Assembly (NCBI GenBank): GCA_000785145.2
Contig: JSZA02000033.1
Span: 1 to 54,303, forward strand
DNA: 54,303 nt
Direction of reading: 5' to 3'
Source: Candidatus Thiomargarita nelsonii
GTDB lineage: Bacteria > Pseudomonadota > Gammaproteobacteria > Beggiatoales > Beggiatoaceae
Positions 31,312-40,695 of this stretch are shown piece after piece (positions within the stretch are counted from its first letter, which is position 1; the number at the start of each line of letters is the position of its first letter). The notes under the pieces are model-generated. The model saw only the letters and a program-made list of their open reading frames with translations. It was not told where the DNA came from and did not search any database. The position numbers and the translations under genes are program-made.

Positions 31312-33753
31312 TTAACAAACGAATCCCTGATGCTCAACCGGCTTAACATCCCAAATTTCTGTCGCATATTCTTTAATCGTTCTATCTGATGAAAATTGGC
31401 CCATATTAGCAACATTGAGAATCGCTTGGCGCGTCCATTCTTCAGGTTGTTGATACAATTCATCAACGCGCTTTTGGCAAAGTATATAATCCGCATAGTC
31501 CGCCAATACCATAAAATTGCCATGTGTCAGTGCATCAATGATGGGCTGGAAAAGTGAGGGCGCTTCTGGCGAAAAATATCCCGAACTGAGCATATCTAAA
31601 ACTTGTTTAAGCTCTGGATTCTCACGATAATAATCCCAAGCATTATAACCGCGTCGTTTCAAATCAGTGACGCCGTGGTTGCTTAATCCAAAGATAAAGA
31701 TATTCTCATTGCCCACCTCTTCACGAATTTCAACATTCGCTCCGTCTAAGGTGCCAATGGTTAAAGCGCCATTGAGCGCGAGTTTCATATTGCCAGTGCC
31801 AGAGGCTTCCATGCCTGCCGTGGAAATTTGTTCCGACAAATCGGCGGCTGGAATAATCCGCATCGCATTAGAAACATTATAATTGGGAATAAAAACGACT
31901 TTTAAGCGTGAGCCAATCACAGGATCGTGGTTGATAATATCGGCAACGCTGTTGATCAATTTAATGATCAGTTTAGCTATCGTATAGCCGGGTGCCGCTT
32001 TGCCAGCAAAAATAACGGTGCGCGGGATAAGCTCAATGTTAGGATTGGCACGGATCTGATTATAACGGGTGATGACGTGCAATAGGTTGAGCAATTGCCG
32101 TTTGTATTCGTGAATACGCTTAATTTGCACATCAAACATGGAATGGGCATTGATTTCGAGCCCCAATTCTTTCTTGATAAAGGCAGCGAGCTTGAATTTA
32201 TTATTCTGTTTGATCTCCCGAAACTCGGAACGGAATTTTTGTTCGTCTGCCAGCGGGATCAGTTTTTTTAGATGCGACAGTTCCGTCACCCACGCTTGAC
32301 CGATAGACTGAGTGATCAGTTGCGCCAATGGCCTATTCGCTTGATGGAGCCAAGATCGCGGCGTTATACCATTGGTTTTATTGATAATCCGTCCGGGGAA
32401 AAAGCGATCAAAATCGGCAAAAAGGGTGGTTTTCATTAATTGAGTGTGCAACTGTGCAACGCCGTTGACTTTATGACTGCCCACGACGGCAAGATGGCTC
32501 ATGCGGACATGTTTTTCTCCCTCTTCTCCAATGAGGGACATACGTCGTAGCGCGTCCATATCTCCCGGAAAGTGGTAGCTCACATCTTTGAGAAAGCGGT
32601 GATTGATTTTGTAAATAATCAGGAGATGGCGCGGCAATAATTTTTCAAATAACCAGACTGGCCAAGTTTCCAAAGCTTCCGGCAATAGGGTATGATTAGT
32701 ATAGGCAAAGATACGCACCGTTAGTTCCCACGCTTCTTCCCAAGACAGATGAAAGTGATCTAACAAAAATCGTAGCAATTCAGGAATTGCCAACGCAGGA
32801 TGGGTATCGTTGAGTTGAATCGCAACTTTATCCGGCAAACCCCGAATGTCATCGTGTTTAGCTAGGTAGCGGCGGATAATATCCTGTAGGGAGGCGGATA
32901 CAAAAAAATATTCCTGACGTAAGCGCAATTCGCGCCCCATCTGATGGGTGTCCTCTGGATATAAAACCTTGGAAAGATTTTCTGAGTGGTTTTTATCCTC
33001 TACCGCTTTAATATAGTTACCTTGACTGAAATATTGCAAATCAAAGTCGCGTGAAGCTTTTGCTGTCCATAGGCGTAGATTATTGGTCGAAGGCGTGGCA
33101 TAGCCGGGAATGGGGGTATCATAAGCCATTGCCATGACTTCTTCGGTATCTTTCCAGTCATAACCTTTGCGCCCTTGCTCATCCTGATATTCGACCACTT
33201 GCCCACCAAAATGAACGGGATACAAAACTTCTGGGCGCGAAAATTCCCAAGGGTTGGAATAGCGCAACCAGTTGTCGGGATGTTCAACTTGATAACCATT
33301 TTCAAATTGTTGCTGAAAAATGCCGTATTCATATCGGATACCATAACCATAACCGGGCAAATTCAAGCTTGCCATGGAATCAAGGAAACAGGCTGCTAAA
33401 CGTCCTAAACCGCCATTCCCTAGCGCGGGCTCTGGTTCGATTTCTGCCAGTTCATCTAGGGATAGACCTAATTGTTCAAGTGCCTGTTCGCATTCTTCAT
33501 AAATGCCCAGATTCAGCATACTTTTGATCAGGGAACGCCCCATCAAAAATTCTAAGGATAAGTAATAAACTCGCTTAGTATCTTGTTGATAATATTTGTG
33601 CGTGCTTGCCATCCAGTGTTCCGTCAGGCACCTTCTTAGGGTATATGCAATGGCGTTAAACCAGTCCATGTCGGTTGCCGTTTCTGGCGTTTTTGCGATG
33701 ATAATACGCAAGTTGTTCAGTATATTCTTTTTGATAGTGTTGACATCTAACAT
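31312..33753 (-). CDS. glgP: Glycogen/starch phosphorylase
   Basis: From ATG 33753 the protein has 813 residues, the normal length. LSLEFLMGRSL and EPALGNGGLGRLAACFLDS (substrate gate and nucleotide region), QLNDTHPALAIPELLR, NKTNGITPRSWL and the PLP-lysine block EASGTGNMKLALNGAL-TIGTLDGAN are all present. It releases glucose-1-phosphate from glycogen with phosphate and PLP in the cytoplasm. The longer frame starts at GTG 33765; the ATG has AAAGG at acceptable distance. It lies 45 bases downstream of clpX on the same strand. Stored glycogen is usual in filamentous sulfur bacteria. Confidence 0.95.
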   Translation of the reverse strand: MLDVNTIKKNILNNLRIIIAKTPETATDMDWFNAIAYTLRRCLTEHWMASTHKYYQQDTKRVYYLSLEFLMGRSLIKSMLNLGIYEECEQALEQLGLSLDELAEIEPEPALGNGGLGRLAACFLDSMASLNLPGYGYGIRYEYGIFQQQFENGYQVEHPDNWLRYSNPWEFSRPEVLYPVHFGGQVVEYQDEQGRKGYDWKDTEEVMAMAYDTPIPGYATPSTNNLRLWTAKASRDFDLQYFSQGNYIKAVEDKNHSENLSKVLYPEDTHQMGRELRLRQEYFFVSASLQDIIRRYLAKHDDIRGLPDKVAIQLNDTHPALAIPELLRFLLDHFHLSWEEAWELTVRIFAYTNHTLLPEALETWPVWLFEKLLPRHLLIIYKINHRFLKDVSYHFPGDMDALRRMSLIGEEGEKHVRMSHLAVVGSHKVNGVAQLHTQLMKTTLFADFDRFFPGRIINKTNGITPRSWLHQANRPLAQLITQSIGQAWVTELSHLKKLIPLADEQKFRSEFREIKQNNKFKLAAFIKKELGLEINAHSMFDVQIKRIHEYKRQLLNLLHVITRYNQIRANPNIELIPRTVIFAGKAAPGYTIAKLIIKLINSVADIINHDPVIGSRLKVVFIPNYNVSNAMRIIPAADLSEQISTAGMEASGTGNMKLALNGALTIGTLDGANVEIREEVGNENIFIFGLSNHGVTDLKRRGYNAWDYYRENPELKQVLDMLSSGYFSPEAPSLFQPIIDALTHGNFMVLADYADYILCQKRVDELYQQPEEWTRQAILNVANMGQFSSDRTIKEYATEIWDVKPVEHQGFVC

Positions 33754-33798
33754 GGGATTATGCACCTTTTGATGTGCAAGGCGTACCTTGCACCAACG

Positions 33799-35058
33799 TT
33801 AATTTGCGTTGGCTTCTATATCATCTTCTTCAGATTCAATCAATTGAATCTCGCCAGTACCGTTGACAGCCTCTTCATCAACAATACAACGTATCACTTC
33901 TTGACGCGACGGAAGCTCAAACATGCAACGACGCAAGACTTGTTCTTGTATGCTCCGCAACCCGCGTGCGCCAGTGCCGCGTTCTAAGGCTTTAGCGGCA
34001 ATCGCTGTTAAGGCTTCGGGCGTAAATTCAAGTTCAACGTTTTCGTAGGAAAACAGTTTTTGGTATTGACGAACTAGGGCATTGCGTGGCTCTGTCAGAA
34101 TTCTAACGAGTGCGGCTTCATCTAATTCTTCCAAGATGGCAATGATGGGAAAGCGTCCAATAAATTCAGGGATTAAACCAAAACGACGTAAATCGTCGGG
34201 CTGCGTTTCTGCCAAGATGCGCTCTGCACTGAGTTTCTGCGTTTCCAGTAGCGGTGCCTGAAATCCAATCTCAGAACGCCCCGGTATGACGCGCTTAGTC
34301 ACATGCTCTTCAAGACCCGTAAAGGCTCCGCCAACAATAAACAAAATGTTGCTGGTATCCATCATAACCGTATTGTTTTCACGCTTTCGCCCTTTTTGTA
34401 GCAGTTTAACGCTTGTGCCTTCGACTAATTTGAGTAGGGCTTGTTGTACGCCTTCACCAGAGACATCCCGCGATACCGTCGCGCTTTCTGAAACGCGGGC
34501 CAATTTGTCTATTTCGTCAATATAAATAATACCCCATTCTGCCCGTCCAACATTGCCCTGAGCCACATCGAGTAAACGCACCAAAATACTTTCAACATCA
34601 TCACCCACATAGCCAGCTTGAGTTAATGTGGTCGCATCGGCAATGGCAAATGGTACGCCAACAATTTTAGCTAAAGTAGTGGCAAGTAAAGTTTTTCCTG
34701 TCCCAGAAGGTCCTATCATCAGTACATTGGATTTACTGATTTCTATCTGGTCATCCTTGTCAGCAGAACGCTCGTGGTATAGGCGTTTGTAATGGTTATG
34801 AACGGCAACGCTGAGAATTTCTTTTGCGAAGTCTTGTCCGATCACATAATTATCTAACCATGCTTTCATGGCGGAGGGGGTGGGTAAGTTGTTATGCCAA
34901 TCTTTGGTGGCAGTGGCGCGTTGACGCACCCAATTGGCGACAACTTTATTAGCGAGATTGACACAACTTTCGCAAATATATCCCTCCGTTCCGGCAATGA
35001 GCGGACTGTTAGTGGAGGCTTTAATACCACAAAAAGAACAATGGGCTTGCTTATTCAT
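33799..35058 (-). CDS. clpX: ATP-dependent protease ATP-binding subunit ClpX
   Basis: A 419-residue unfoldase. The zinc-binding domain (CSFC near residue 8 and CESC near 33), Walker A GPSGTGKT, pore loop GYVGDDVES, Walker B IIYIDEIDK, sensor VGGAFTGLEE and IGF (ClpP-binding loop) are present. The RKH loop that contacts substrate at the pore reads GRKRENN here, a small deviation. ClpX unfolds tagged proteins and feeds them to ClpP. There is no clpP, tig or lon next to it, unlike the usual gammaproteobacterial order, so this may be a displaced or second copy. A bactofilin gene is 25 bases upstream. Confidence 0.92.
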   Translation of the reverse strand: MNKQAHCSFCGIKASTNSPLIAGTEGYICESCVNLANKVVANWVRQRATATKDWHNNLPTPSAMKAWLDNYVIGQDFAKEILSVAVHNHYKRLYHERSADKDDQIEISKSNVLMIGPSGTGKTLLATTLAKIVGVPFAIADATTLTQAGYVGDDVESILVRLLDVAQGNVGRAEWGIIYIDEIDKLARVSESATVSRDVSGEGVQQALLKLVEGTSVKLLQKGRKRENNTVMMDTSNILFIVGGAFTGLEEHVTKRVIPGRSEIGFQAPLLETQKLSAERILAETQPDDLRRFGLIPEFIGRFPIIAILEELDEAALVRILTEPRNALVRQYQKLFSYENVELEFTPEALTAIAAKALERGTGARGLRSIQEQVLRRCMFELPSRQEVIRCIVDEEAVNGTGEIQLIESEEDDIEANAN

Positions 35059-35083
35059 AAATTAATTTCTCATGTTGATAATA

Positions 35084-35449
35084 TCAATCGGAGGCACGTT
35101 CCAAGCTACCATTCACTTCTGCTCCCTTTGTCATTTCAATGACATTATAAGACACATTACCGGTGATACGAGCATGAATGGCTAATTCAAGATAGGCTTC
35201 TGCATACACATTGCCTTCGACTGTACCATTGAGAATGATATTGGGCACTCGCACATCTCCCTTGATTGATCCCTGCTCGCTTAAAGTCAACACCGCCTCC
35301 GATTCTTCTTTTCGCGCTGAGATATTGCCTTCAACTTTTCCATCAATATGCAAACCGCCACTGAAAATAATATCACCTTTAATTTCAGTTTGTTGACCAA
35401 TTAATGTGTCAATTCGGGTGACCTGTTTTGGATTACGGCTTCCCCACAT
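35084..35449 (-). CDS. Bactofilin (polymer-forming cytoskeletal protein)
   Basis: A 121-residue protein with the repeated short-strand pattern of the bactofilin beta-helix: TLIGQQTEIKGDIIFSGGLH, IDGKVEGNISA, GSIKGDVRVPNIILNGTVEG, NVYAEAYLELAIHARITGNV. Bactofilins polymerise without nucleotide and scaffold cell-shape or envelope enzymes. No M23 peptidase partner is adjacent. It is closely followed by clpX and so probably shares its transcript. Confidence 0.92.
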   Translation of the reverse strand: MWGSRNPKQVTRIDTLIGQQTEIKGDIIFSGGLHIDGKVEGNISARKEESEAVLTLSEQGSIKGDVRVPNIILNGTVEGNVYAEAYLELAIHARITGNVSYNVIEMTKGAEVNGSLERASD

Positions 35450-35494
35450 CTTATGTTTGCTCCTTTGATTGTCATTCTTTCCTTTTTAAGAATC

Positions 35495-35701
35495 CACTCC
35501 TCTCTTTGCCTCGCGTCGATGCAGGCATTCCTTTGCCTCGCGTCAATGCCATTAAGTTAAGCTAAAAAACCATACATGTAGGGTGGATTAAGCGGAGTTC
35601 CTCCCCCTGAATTTATATATTAATCAGGTGGATACGCTATCGCTTAATCCACCCTACATGGTCTTAACTTAATGGCATTTTTGCGAGGCAAAGGAACGAG
35701 A
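35495..35701. mobile_element. CAATGCC element (TAGGGTGGATTAAGCG core) inside a GCGAGGCAAAGG palindrome
   Basis: The outer arms CATTCCTTTGCCTCGCG and GCGAGGCAAAGGAACGAG enclose an element with ends CAATGCCATTAAGTTAAG (35544) and CTTAACTTAATGGCATT (35679). Its core is an inverted GTAGGGTGGATTAAGCG pair. No target duplication could be recognised because the flanks are themselves palindromic. Confidence 0.75.
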
Positions 35702-35714
35702 ATTGCACCAGTTT

Positions 35715-36746
35715 TCATGGCAACAATGCGACCCCTGTGAGTCCACTGGTTTCTGGTAAGCCACACATAATATTCATATTTTGAATAGCTTGTCCGGCTG
35801 CCCCTTTGACCAGATTATCAATCACCGATAATATCACAACAGTCTTATGAGGCTGATGTATTGCTAATTGGCACATATTCACACCACGCACATTGCGCGT
35901 TTCTGGATGAGATTGAGCGGGCAATACGTCGACAAACGGTTCATTTTGATAACGTTGTATAAATAAACTTTGTATTTCTTCTAAACTGATGTCGCGCAGC
36001 GTGCTGGCGTACAAGGTGGCTTCAATTCCACGTATCATCGGTATTAAATGGGGTACAAAAGTTAAATCCACTGGCTTTTCTGTATAAGCATTTAATCCTT
36101 GACAAATTTCTGGCCAATGGCGGTGCCCTGAGACATTATAGGCTTTAAAACTTTCTCCCGTTTCACCCATCAAAGTTGCCACATTGGCTTTACGACCCGC
36201 TCCACTGACTCCCGATTTTGCATCTGCTATCAGGCGTTGTGGATCAATGATTCCGGCTTCTAATAAGGGTAAAAATCCCAATTGCACTGCCGTTGGATAA
36301 CAACCGGGATTTGCAACTAAACGCGCTTTGGCAATTTCCGCTCGATTGACTTCGGGCAAGCCATATACGGTTTCCTCAAGCAAGTGGGGACAGGCATGTT
36401 CCATACCATACCATTGTTCCCAAACGGCGATATCTTTAAGGCGAAAATCTGCTGCTAAATCAATTATTTTTATACCCGCATTGAGTAAATAGGGTACGCT
36501 TTGCATAGCCGTACCATTCGGTGTGGCAAAAAAGACGAGTTCACAGTCAGTGAATTTTTCTTGTGCCGGTTCTGTAAATGCTAAATCGAAGTGTCCCCGC
36601 AAATTGGGGAATAATTCGGCCACTTGTGTCCCGGCTTTAGCACGAGACGTGACGGTTTGCACTTGCACTTGTGGATGTTGTGCTAATAAACGCAATAATT
36701 CGACACCGGTGTAACCCGTGCCGCCTACTATTCCTACTTTTATCAT
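35715..36746 (-). CDS. argC: N-acetyl-gamma-glutamyl-phosphate reductase
   Basis: From ATG 36746 the protein has 343 residues (ATG 36761 adds MTKKT and is possible). [20 protein letters not shown] is the NADP-binding start, [19 protein letters not shown] holds the catalytic cysteine, and [10 protein letters not shown] and HRHWPEI follow as in the family. It reduces N-acetylglutamyl phosphate in arginine biosynthesis. No other arg genes are near, as is common in gammaproteobacteria with scattered arg genes. Confidence 0.95.
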   Translation of the reverse strand: MIKVGIVGGTGYTGVELLRLLAQHPQVQVQTVTSRAKAGTQVAELFPNLRGHFDLAFTEPAQEKFTDCELVFFATPNGTAMQSVPYLLNAGIKIIDLAADFRLKDIAVWEQWYGMEHACPHLLEETVYGLPEVNRAEIAKARLVANPGCYPTAVQLGFLPLLEAGIIDPQRLIADAKSGVSGAGRKANVATLMGETGESFKAYNVSGHRHWPEICQGLNAYTEKPVDLTFVPHLIPMIRGIEATLYASTLRDISLEEIQSLFIQRYQNEPFVDVLPAQSHPETRNVRGVNMCQLAIHQPHKTVVILSVIDNLVKGAAGQAIQNMNIMCGLPETSGLTGVALLP

Positions 36747-36782
36747 GGTTTTTTTTGTCATTTAAAAAATATTTTTAGCAGT

Positions 36783-36872
36783 ATGTAGGGTGGGTAGAGC
36801 GAAACCCACCGCTCAGATAGGTGGGTTGGGCGTCCCGCCACTTCGTTGCGCTCCGCTCTACCCACCCTACAA
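36783..36872. repeat. TAGGGTGGGTAGAGCG inverted-repeat element
   Basis: TGTAGGGTGGGTAGAGCG and its inverse CGCTCTACCCACCCTACA enclose a GGGCGTCCCGCCACTTCG loop. It lies in the divergent region between argC and narK. Confidence 0.75.
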
Positions 36873-36894
36873 TTAAAAAGGGACAAGTCTATTT

Positions 36895-36930
36895 AAAAAA
36901 TCCTATTTCTTTAAGAAATAGGATTTTTAG
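36895..36930. repeat. AAAAATCCTATTTC hairpin, copy 1
   Basis: AAAAATCCTATTTCTTTAAG is followed by the complementary AAATAGGATTTTT. The same palindrome occurs at 38812 and 49714. Here it lies upstream of, not after, a gene end, so it is not simply a terminator. Confidence 0.7.
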
Positions 36931-37130
36931 ATTGGAGAATGGGTATTAATCCTACAATTTTTTGTCGGCCAGATTTATCTTGGACGCCTACCATTAGAAT
37001 ATTTAAAGGTATTATTAAATAATTATTTATGTGTGTAACAAAGTTAGAATACCAAGTCATGCGCCTGTAGAAAAACCATTTAGAACTTGCGTTTTCTAAA
37101 AAACACTGATAGTATGCCCGTTCGCTTTGT

Positions 37131-37148
37131 GTGACATTAATGTGTCAC
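37131..37148. promoter_or_regulatory. Perfect dyad GTGACA-N6-TGTCAC upstream of narK
   Basis: GTGACATTAATGTGTCAC is an 18-base perfect inverted repeat lying 84 bases before the narK start. The shape is that of a dimeric-regulator operator. It matches neither the FNR nor the CRP spacing well. The regulator is unknown. The rest of 36931-37231 contains no gene. Confidence 0.45.
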
Positions 37149-37231
37149 TCAATTCGTTCTTTTGATAACAGCCGCAATACCATAAAGTTAAGCTCTCTTT
37201 TAATTCAACAAAACAATTGATGGAGTTATTG

Positions 37232-38761
37232 ATGGCCGAACGCATAAATCTCTTTGACTTGAAATCCGAAAGGATCCGCACACTACATTTTACGTGGTTT
37301 GCTTTTTTTATCAGCTTTTATATTTGGTTTAACGCTGCCCCTTTAATGATCTATATTAAAGATGCACTGGATTTGACTAGCCAACAGGTAAAAGTGTTAA
37401 TGATTCTCAATGTCTCGCTTACCATTCCATCCCGAATTGCAATTGGTATGCTGGTGGACAAATTTGGACCTCGCATCATGTATTCGCTGTTACTGGTGAT
37501 TTCAGGTGTTTTATGTATCATGTTTGCGATGACTAACACTTTTGAACAAATGGCACTGATGCGCTTTTTGTTGGGTTTCGTCGGTGCGGGTTTTGTTATC
37601 GGCATCCGCATGATTGGAGAATGGTTCCCACATAAACAAGTGGGTTTAGCTGAAGGTATCTATGGAGGTTGGGGTAACTTTGGCTCAGCCGGTGCCGCCA
37701 TAACATTGCCAACTATTGCCGTTTTGTTCATGACTTGGTTTGACTTACCCAAAGAGGACGTATGGCGTTATACCTTGGGAATCAGTGGTGTCGTTGCCAT
37801 GGTTTATTCCGTTATCTTTTACATCGCTGTGAGAGATACGCCTAAAGGTTCAACTTATTTCAAACCTAACAAAACGGGCGCAATGGAAGTCACAAGTCCA
37901 GGGGATTTTGTACTGTATTTGGTGATGAATATACCTTTGTATATCGCCTTAGCCGTTTTGACTTGGAAACTTGGTTTGTTGGATATATCCGAAGAAGAAG
38001 GCCTACAGGCGCTGCTCACTCAAACGACGAGTTATGTGATTTATGGGTTACTGATACTCCTTTACCTGTACCAAGCCTATCATGTTTATCGGGTCAACAA
38101 AGACATCTTCCACACGCCTGTCCCTGAAATGCATCGCTACAAATTTAAACAAGTGGCTATGTTGAATGTGGCTTATTTCTGTACCTTTGGCTCAGAATTA
38201 GCGGTGGTTTCTATGTTGCCCCTGTTTTACTATAAAATGTACAATCCCGAAGGATTGGCTACCGGTATGTCTATCGCCACAGCAGGTTTAATCGCAGCAA
38301 GTTTTGCCTTTGTGAATTTGGTAGCGCGTCCCATCGGTGGTTTTTTCAGTGACACATTTGGGCGCAAAAAAGCCTTGATTATTTTGCTCACTGGTTTATC
38401 CGTTGGATATTTCTTGATGAGTCTCATCGACGCGAGCTGGTCGATAGTGCTGGCTATAGCAGTCACGATGTTTTGTTCATTTTTCGTCATGGGAGGTGAA
38501 GGTGCTGTTTTTGCCGTTGTGCCACTCGTTAAGCGGAGAATGACAGGTCAAATCGCAGGTATGACGGGTGCTTTTGGTAATGTGGGTGCGGTTATCTATT
38601 TAACCATATTCTCCTTTGTCGATGCTGGAACGTTCTTCTTAGTGATTGGCGGCTCTGCACTATTCGTGATGGGGCTGATCGCTATTTTCTTCGAGGAACC
38701 AAAAGGACAAATGGCTGAAGTTCTGCCAGATGGTACGGTACAAATGATTGATGTTGGTTAA
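37232..38761 (+). CDS. narK: Nitrate/nitrite transporter, NarK/NNP family (MFS)
   Basis: From ATG 37232 (GGAG eight bases upstream) the protein has 509 residues and 12 predicted membrane helices. [20 protein letters not shown] (helix 1), [14 protein letters not shown], and the signature blocks [20 protein letters not shown] and [16 protein letters not shown] identify the NNP family, with conserved arginines for anion binding. It moves nitrate in or nitrite out across the inner membrane. A long hydrophilic loop between helices 6 and 7 is typical for bacterial members. A hairpin terminator follows, then a PP2C-kinase gene, a pairing seen in nitrate-assimilation clusters. Confidence 0.9.
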   Translation: MAERINLFDLKSERIRTLHFTWFAFFISFYIWFNAAPLMIYIKDALDLTSQQVKVLMILNVSLTIPSRIAIGMLVDKFGPRIMYSLLLVISGVLCIMFAMTNTFEQMALMRFLLGFVGAGFVIGIRMIGEWFPHKQVGLAEGIYGGWGNFGSAGAAITLPTIAVLFMTWFDLPKEDVWRYTLGISGVVAMVYSVIFYIAVRDTPKGSTYFKPNKTGAMEVTSPGDFVLYLVMNIPLYIALAVLTWKLGLLDISEEEGLQALLTQTTSYVIYGLLILLYLYQAYHVYRVNKDIFHTPVPEMHRYKFKQVAMLNVAYFCTFGSELAVVSMLPLFYYKMYNPEGLATGMSIATAGLIAASFAFVNLVARPIGGFFSDTFGRKKALIILLTGLSVGYFLMSLIDASWSIVLAIAVTMFCSFFVMGGEGAVFAVVPLVKRRMTGQIAGMTGAFGNVGAVIYLTIFSFVDAGTFFLVIGGSALFVMGLIAIFFEEPKGQMAEVLPDGTVQMIDVG

Positions 38762-38811
38762 GAGATTGGTGTCCAAGATAAATCTGGCAGACTCCAGACT
38801 ATCGTAAATCT

Positions 38812-38848
38812 AAAAATCCTATTTCTTTAAGAAATAGGATTTTTTTTT
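38812..38848 (+). terminator. Intrinsic terminator-like hairpin after narK (AAAAATCCTATTTC copy 2)
   Basis: The AAATCCTATTTC / GAAATAGGATTT stem is followed by nine T, the form of a rho-independent terminator. It separates narK from the PP2C-kinase gene, so the latter probably has its own promoter. Confidence 0.7.
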
Positions 38849-39008
38849 AATCGCCGCCTGCTACAAACTCTCCTTTCTTCATTGCCCCACGTCATAGATC
38901 CATTAAAAGTTGAGTTTTTTGGATGGACACTAGAAAGTTTTGTTGTAATCATTTATAGTCTATGATTGTTACTTAAGCTTTTCTGAGTATTTCACGGGGA
39001 TTCAAACT

Positions 39009-40691
39009 ATGTCAAACACACTTTCAGTCACAGTTGGTCAATACTCCCAAACGGGGCGCAAGGCGAAAAATCAAGATTCTTACGGCGTGTTGGCACCACC
39101 TGAACCTATGCTCTCTACTAAAGGGATAGTCGCTGTGATCGCAGATGGCGTAAGTAGCAGCGAAGCAGGTGACAAAGCGAGCAAATATAGCGTTGAAGGT
39201 TTTCTAAATGACTATTACAGTACGCCAGAATCTTGGACTGTTAAAACCGCTGGCCAAAAAATTCTAACTGCTCTCAATCGCTGGTTATATGGGCAGGGAT
39301 ATTATGTTTATGGTACTAACAAAGGGCTGGTTACCACTTTAAGTATCTTGGTCATCAAATCAACGACAGCCTATGTGTTTCATGTCGGGGATACACGCAT
39401 CTATCGTTTACATGATAACGATCTTGAATGTATGACTCAAGATCATCGCCTTCAAGTTTCTGAGGAGAAAGAATATCTAGCCCGGGCGATGGGTATTGAA
39501 CTCCATATTGAAATAGATTATCGCAAATTCAGCGTGAATGAGGGTGACTATTTTATTTTTTCAACGGATGGGGTGCATGAATATCTTAATGATAAAGACA
39601 TCATTGAGTATATACATGACAATAGCAGCGACTTAAATAAAGCCTGTCAACTGATAACCGATGAAGCGTATGCTAATGACAGTCCAGATAATCTGACTTG
39701 TCAGATTGTGCGAATCGAAAACTTGCCCAGCCCTGATGTTAACGCCTTCTATCAAAAATTAACGGCATTACCCTTTCCGCCTCCCTTGTCTTCAGGGATG
39801 CACTTGGATGGTTACTATATTTTGCGTGAATTGTATGCCAGTAGCCATATTCAGCTATACCTCGGTGTGGATGAAGAAACCCAGAAAAAAGTCGTACTCA
39901 AAACTCCTTCGCTCAACTTTGAAGATGATCCCGCTTACATTGATTTATTTCTTCATGAAGAATGGATAGGCAAACGCTTGACACATCCACATGTGATGAA
40001 AGTTTATAAACCAAAGCAGCATCGTCAATTCCTATACTTTGTCGCTGAATATATCCAAGGTCAAACTTTGCGCGAATGGATGACTGAAAATCCTCAAGCT
40101 CCGTTGAGTGAGATGAGAGCTATCATTGAACAAATCGCATCGGGATTACGGGCATTTCACCGTATGGAAATGATCCATCAAGATCTCAAACCTGAAAATG
40201 TCATGATTGATAATCATGGTACTATCAAAATCATTGATTTTGGATCGACCAAAATTGCTGGGCTTGAGGAAATCACAACGCCCATTGAGCGGATTAATCT
40301 CTTGGGTACTCGAAATTATACAGCACCAGAATATTTGTCGGGTTACACTGGTAGTGTCCGCTCCGATCTTTTTTCTCTGGGTGTGATTGCTTATGAAATA
40401 TTGACGGGTCATTTACCTTATGGGGAGATGGGAAAAAAATCCCAGAAGTTGAACTATGTATCAGCTTGTTATAATAATCCGACGTTGCCGGTGTGGGTGG
40501 ATTGTGCGCTAAAAAAGGCGGTTCATCCTAATCCGACTCGGCGTTATGAGTCGATATCGGATTTTTTATATGATCTATCCCATCCCGCACCTGTCTCGCT
40601 ACGAGAACGAAATCCGGTGGTTTTTTGGCGAAGCACTTCAATCGTTTCTTTTATTATCAATGCTTTGCTTCTGTTTTTTTTATTAAAATAA
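39009..40691 (+). CDS. Bifunctional PP2C phosphatase / Ser-Thr protein kinase with C-terminal membrane anchor
   Basis: A 560-residue fusion. Residues about 8-245 are a PP2C-type phosphatase (KNQDSYG, VIADGVSSSEAGD, FHVGDTRIYRL, FSTDGVHEYL, DNLTCQIV metal-binding motifs). Residues about 265-530 are a kinase (VVLKTP lysine, HQDLKPEN at 390-397, IIDFGS, GTRNYTAPE). A membrane helix ends it (STSIVSFIINALLLFFLL). The glycine loop is degenerate (LRELYASSHIQLYL). This fusion accompanies narK in nitrate-assimilation clusters of several gammaproteobacteria, where it is thought to regulate transport. GGGGA lies upstream of the start. Confidence 0.92.
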   Translation: MSNTLSVTVGQYSQTGRKAKNQDSYGVLAPPEPMLSTKGIVAVIADGVSSSEAGDKASKYSVEGFLNDYYSTPESWTVKTAGQKILTALNRWLYGQGYYVYGTNKGLVTTLSILVIKSTTAYVFHVGDTRIYRLHDNDLECMTQDHRLQVSEEKEYLARAMGIELHIEIDYRKFSVNEGDYFIFSTDGVHEYLNDKDIIEYIHDNSSDLNKACQLITDEAYANDSPDNLTCQIVRIENLPSPDVNAFYQKLTALPFPPPLSSGMHLDGYYILRELYASSHIQLYLGVDEETQKKVVLKTPSLNFEDDPAYIDLFLHEEWIGKRLTHPHVMKVYKPKQHRQFLYFVAEYIQGQTLREWMTENPQAPLSEMRAIIEQIASGLRAFHRMEMIHQDLKPENVMIDNHGTIKIIDFGSTKIAGLEEITTPIERINLLGTRNYTAPEYLSGYTGSVRSDLFSLGVIAYEILTGHLPYGEMGKKSQKLNYVSACYNNPTLPVWVDCALKKAVHPNPTRRYESISDFLYDLSHPAPVSLRERNPVVFWRSTSIVSFIINALLLFFLLK

Positions 40692-40695
40692 GCAC

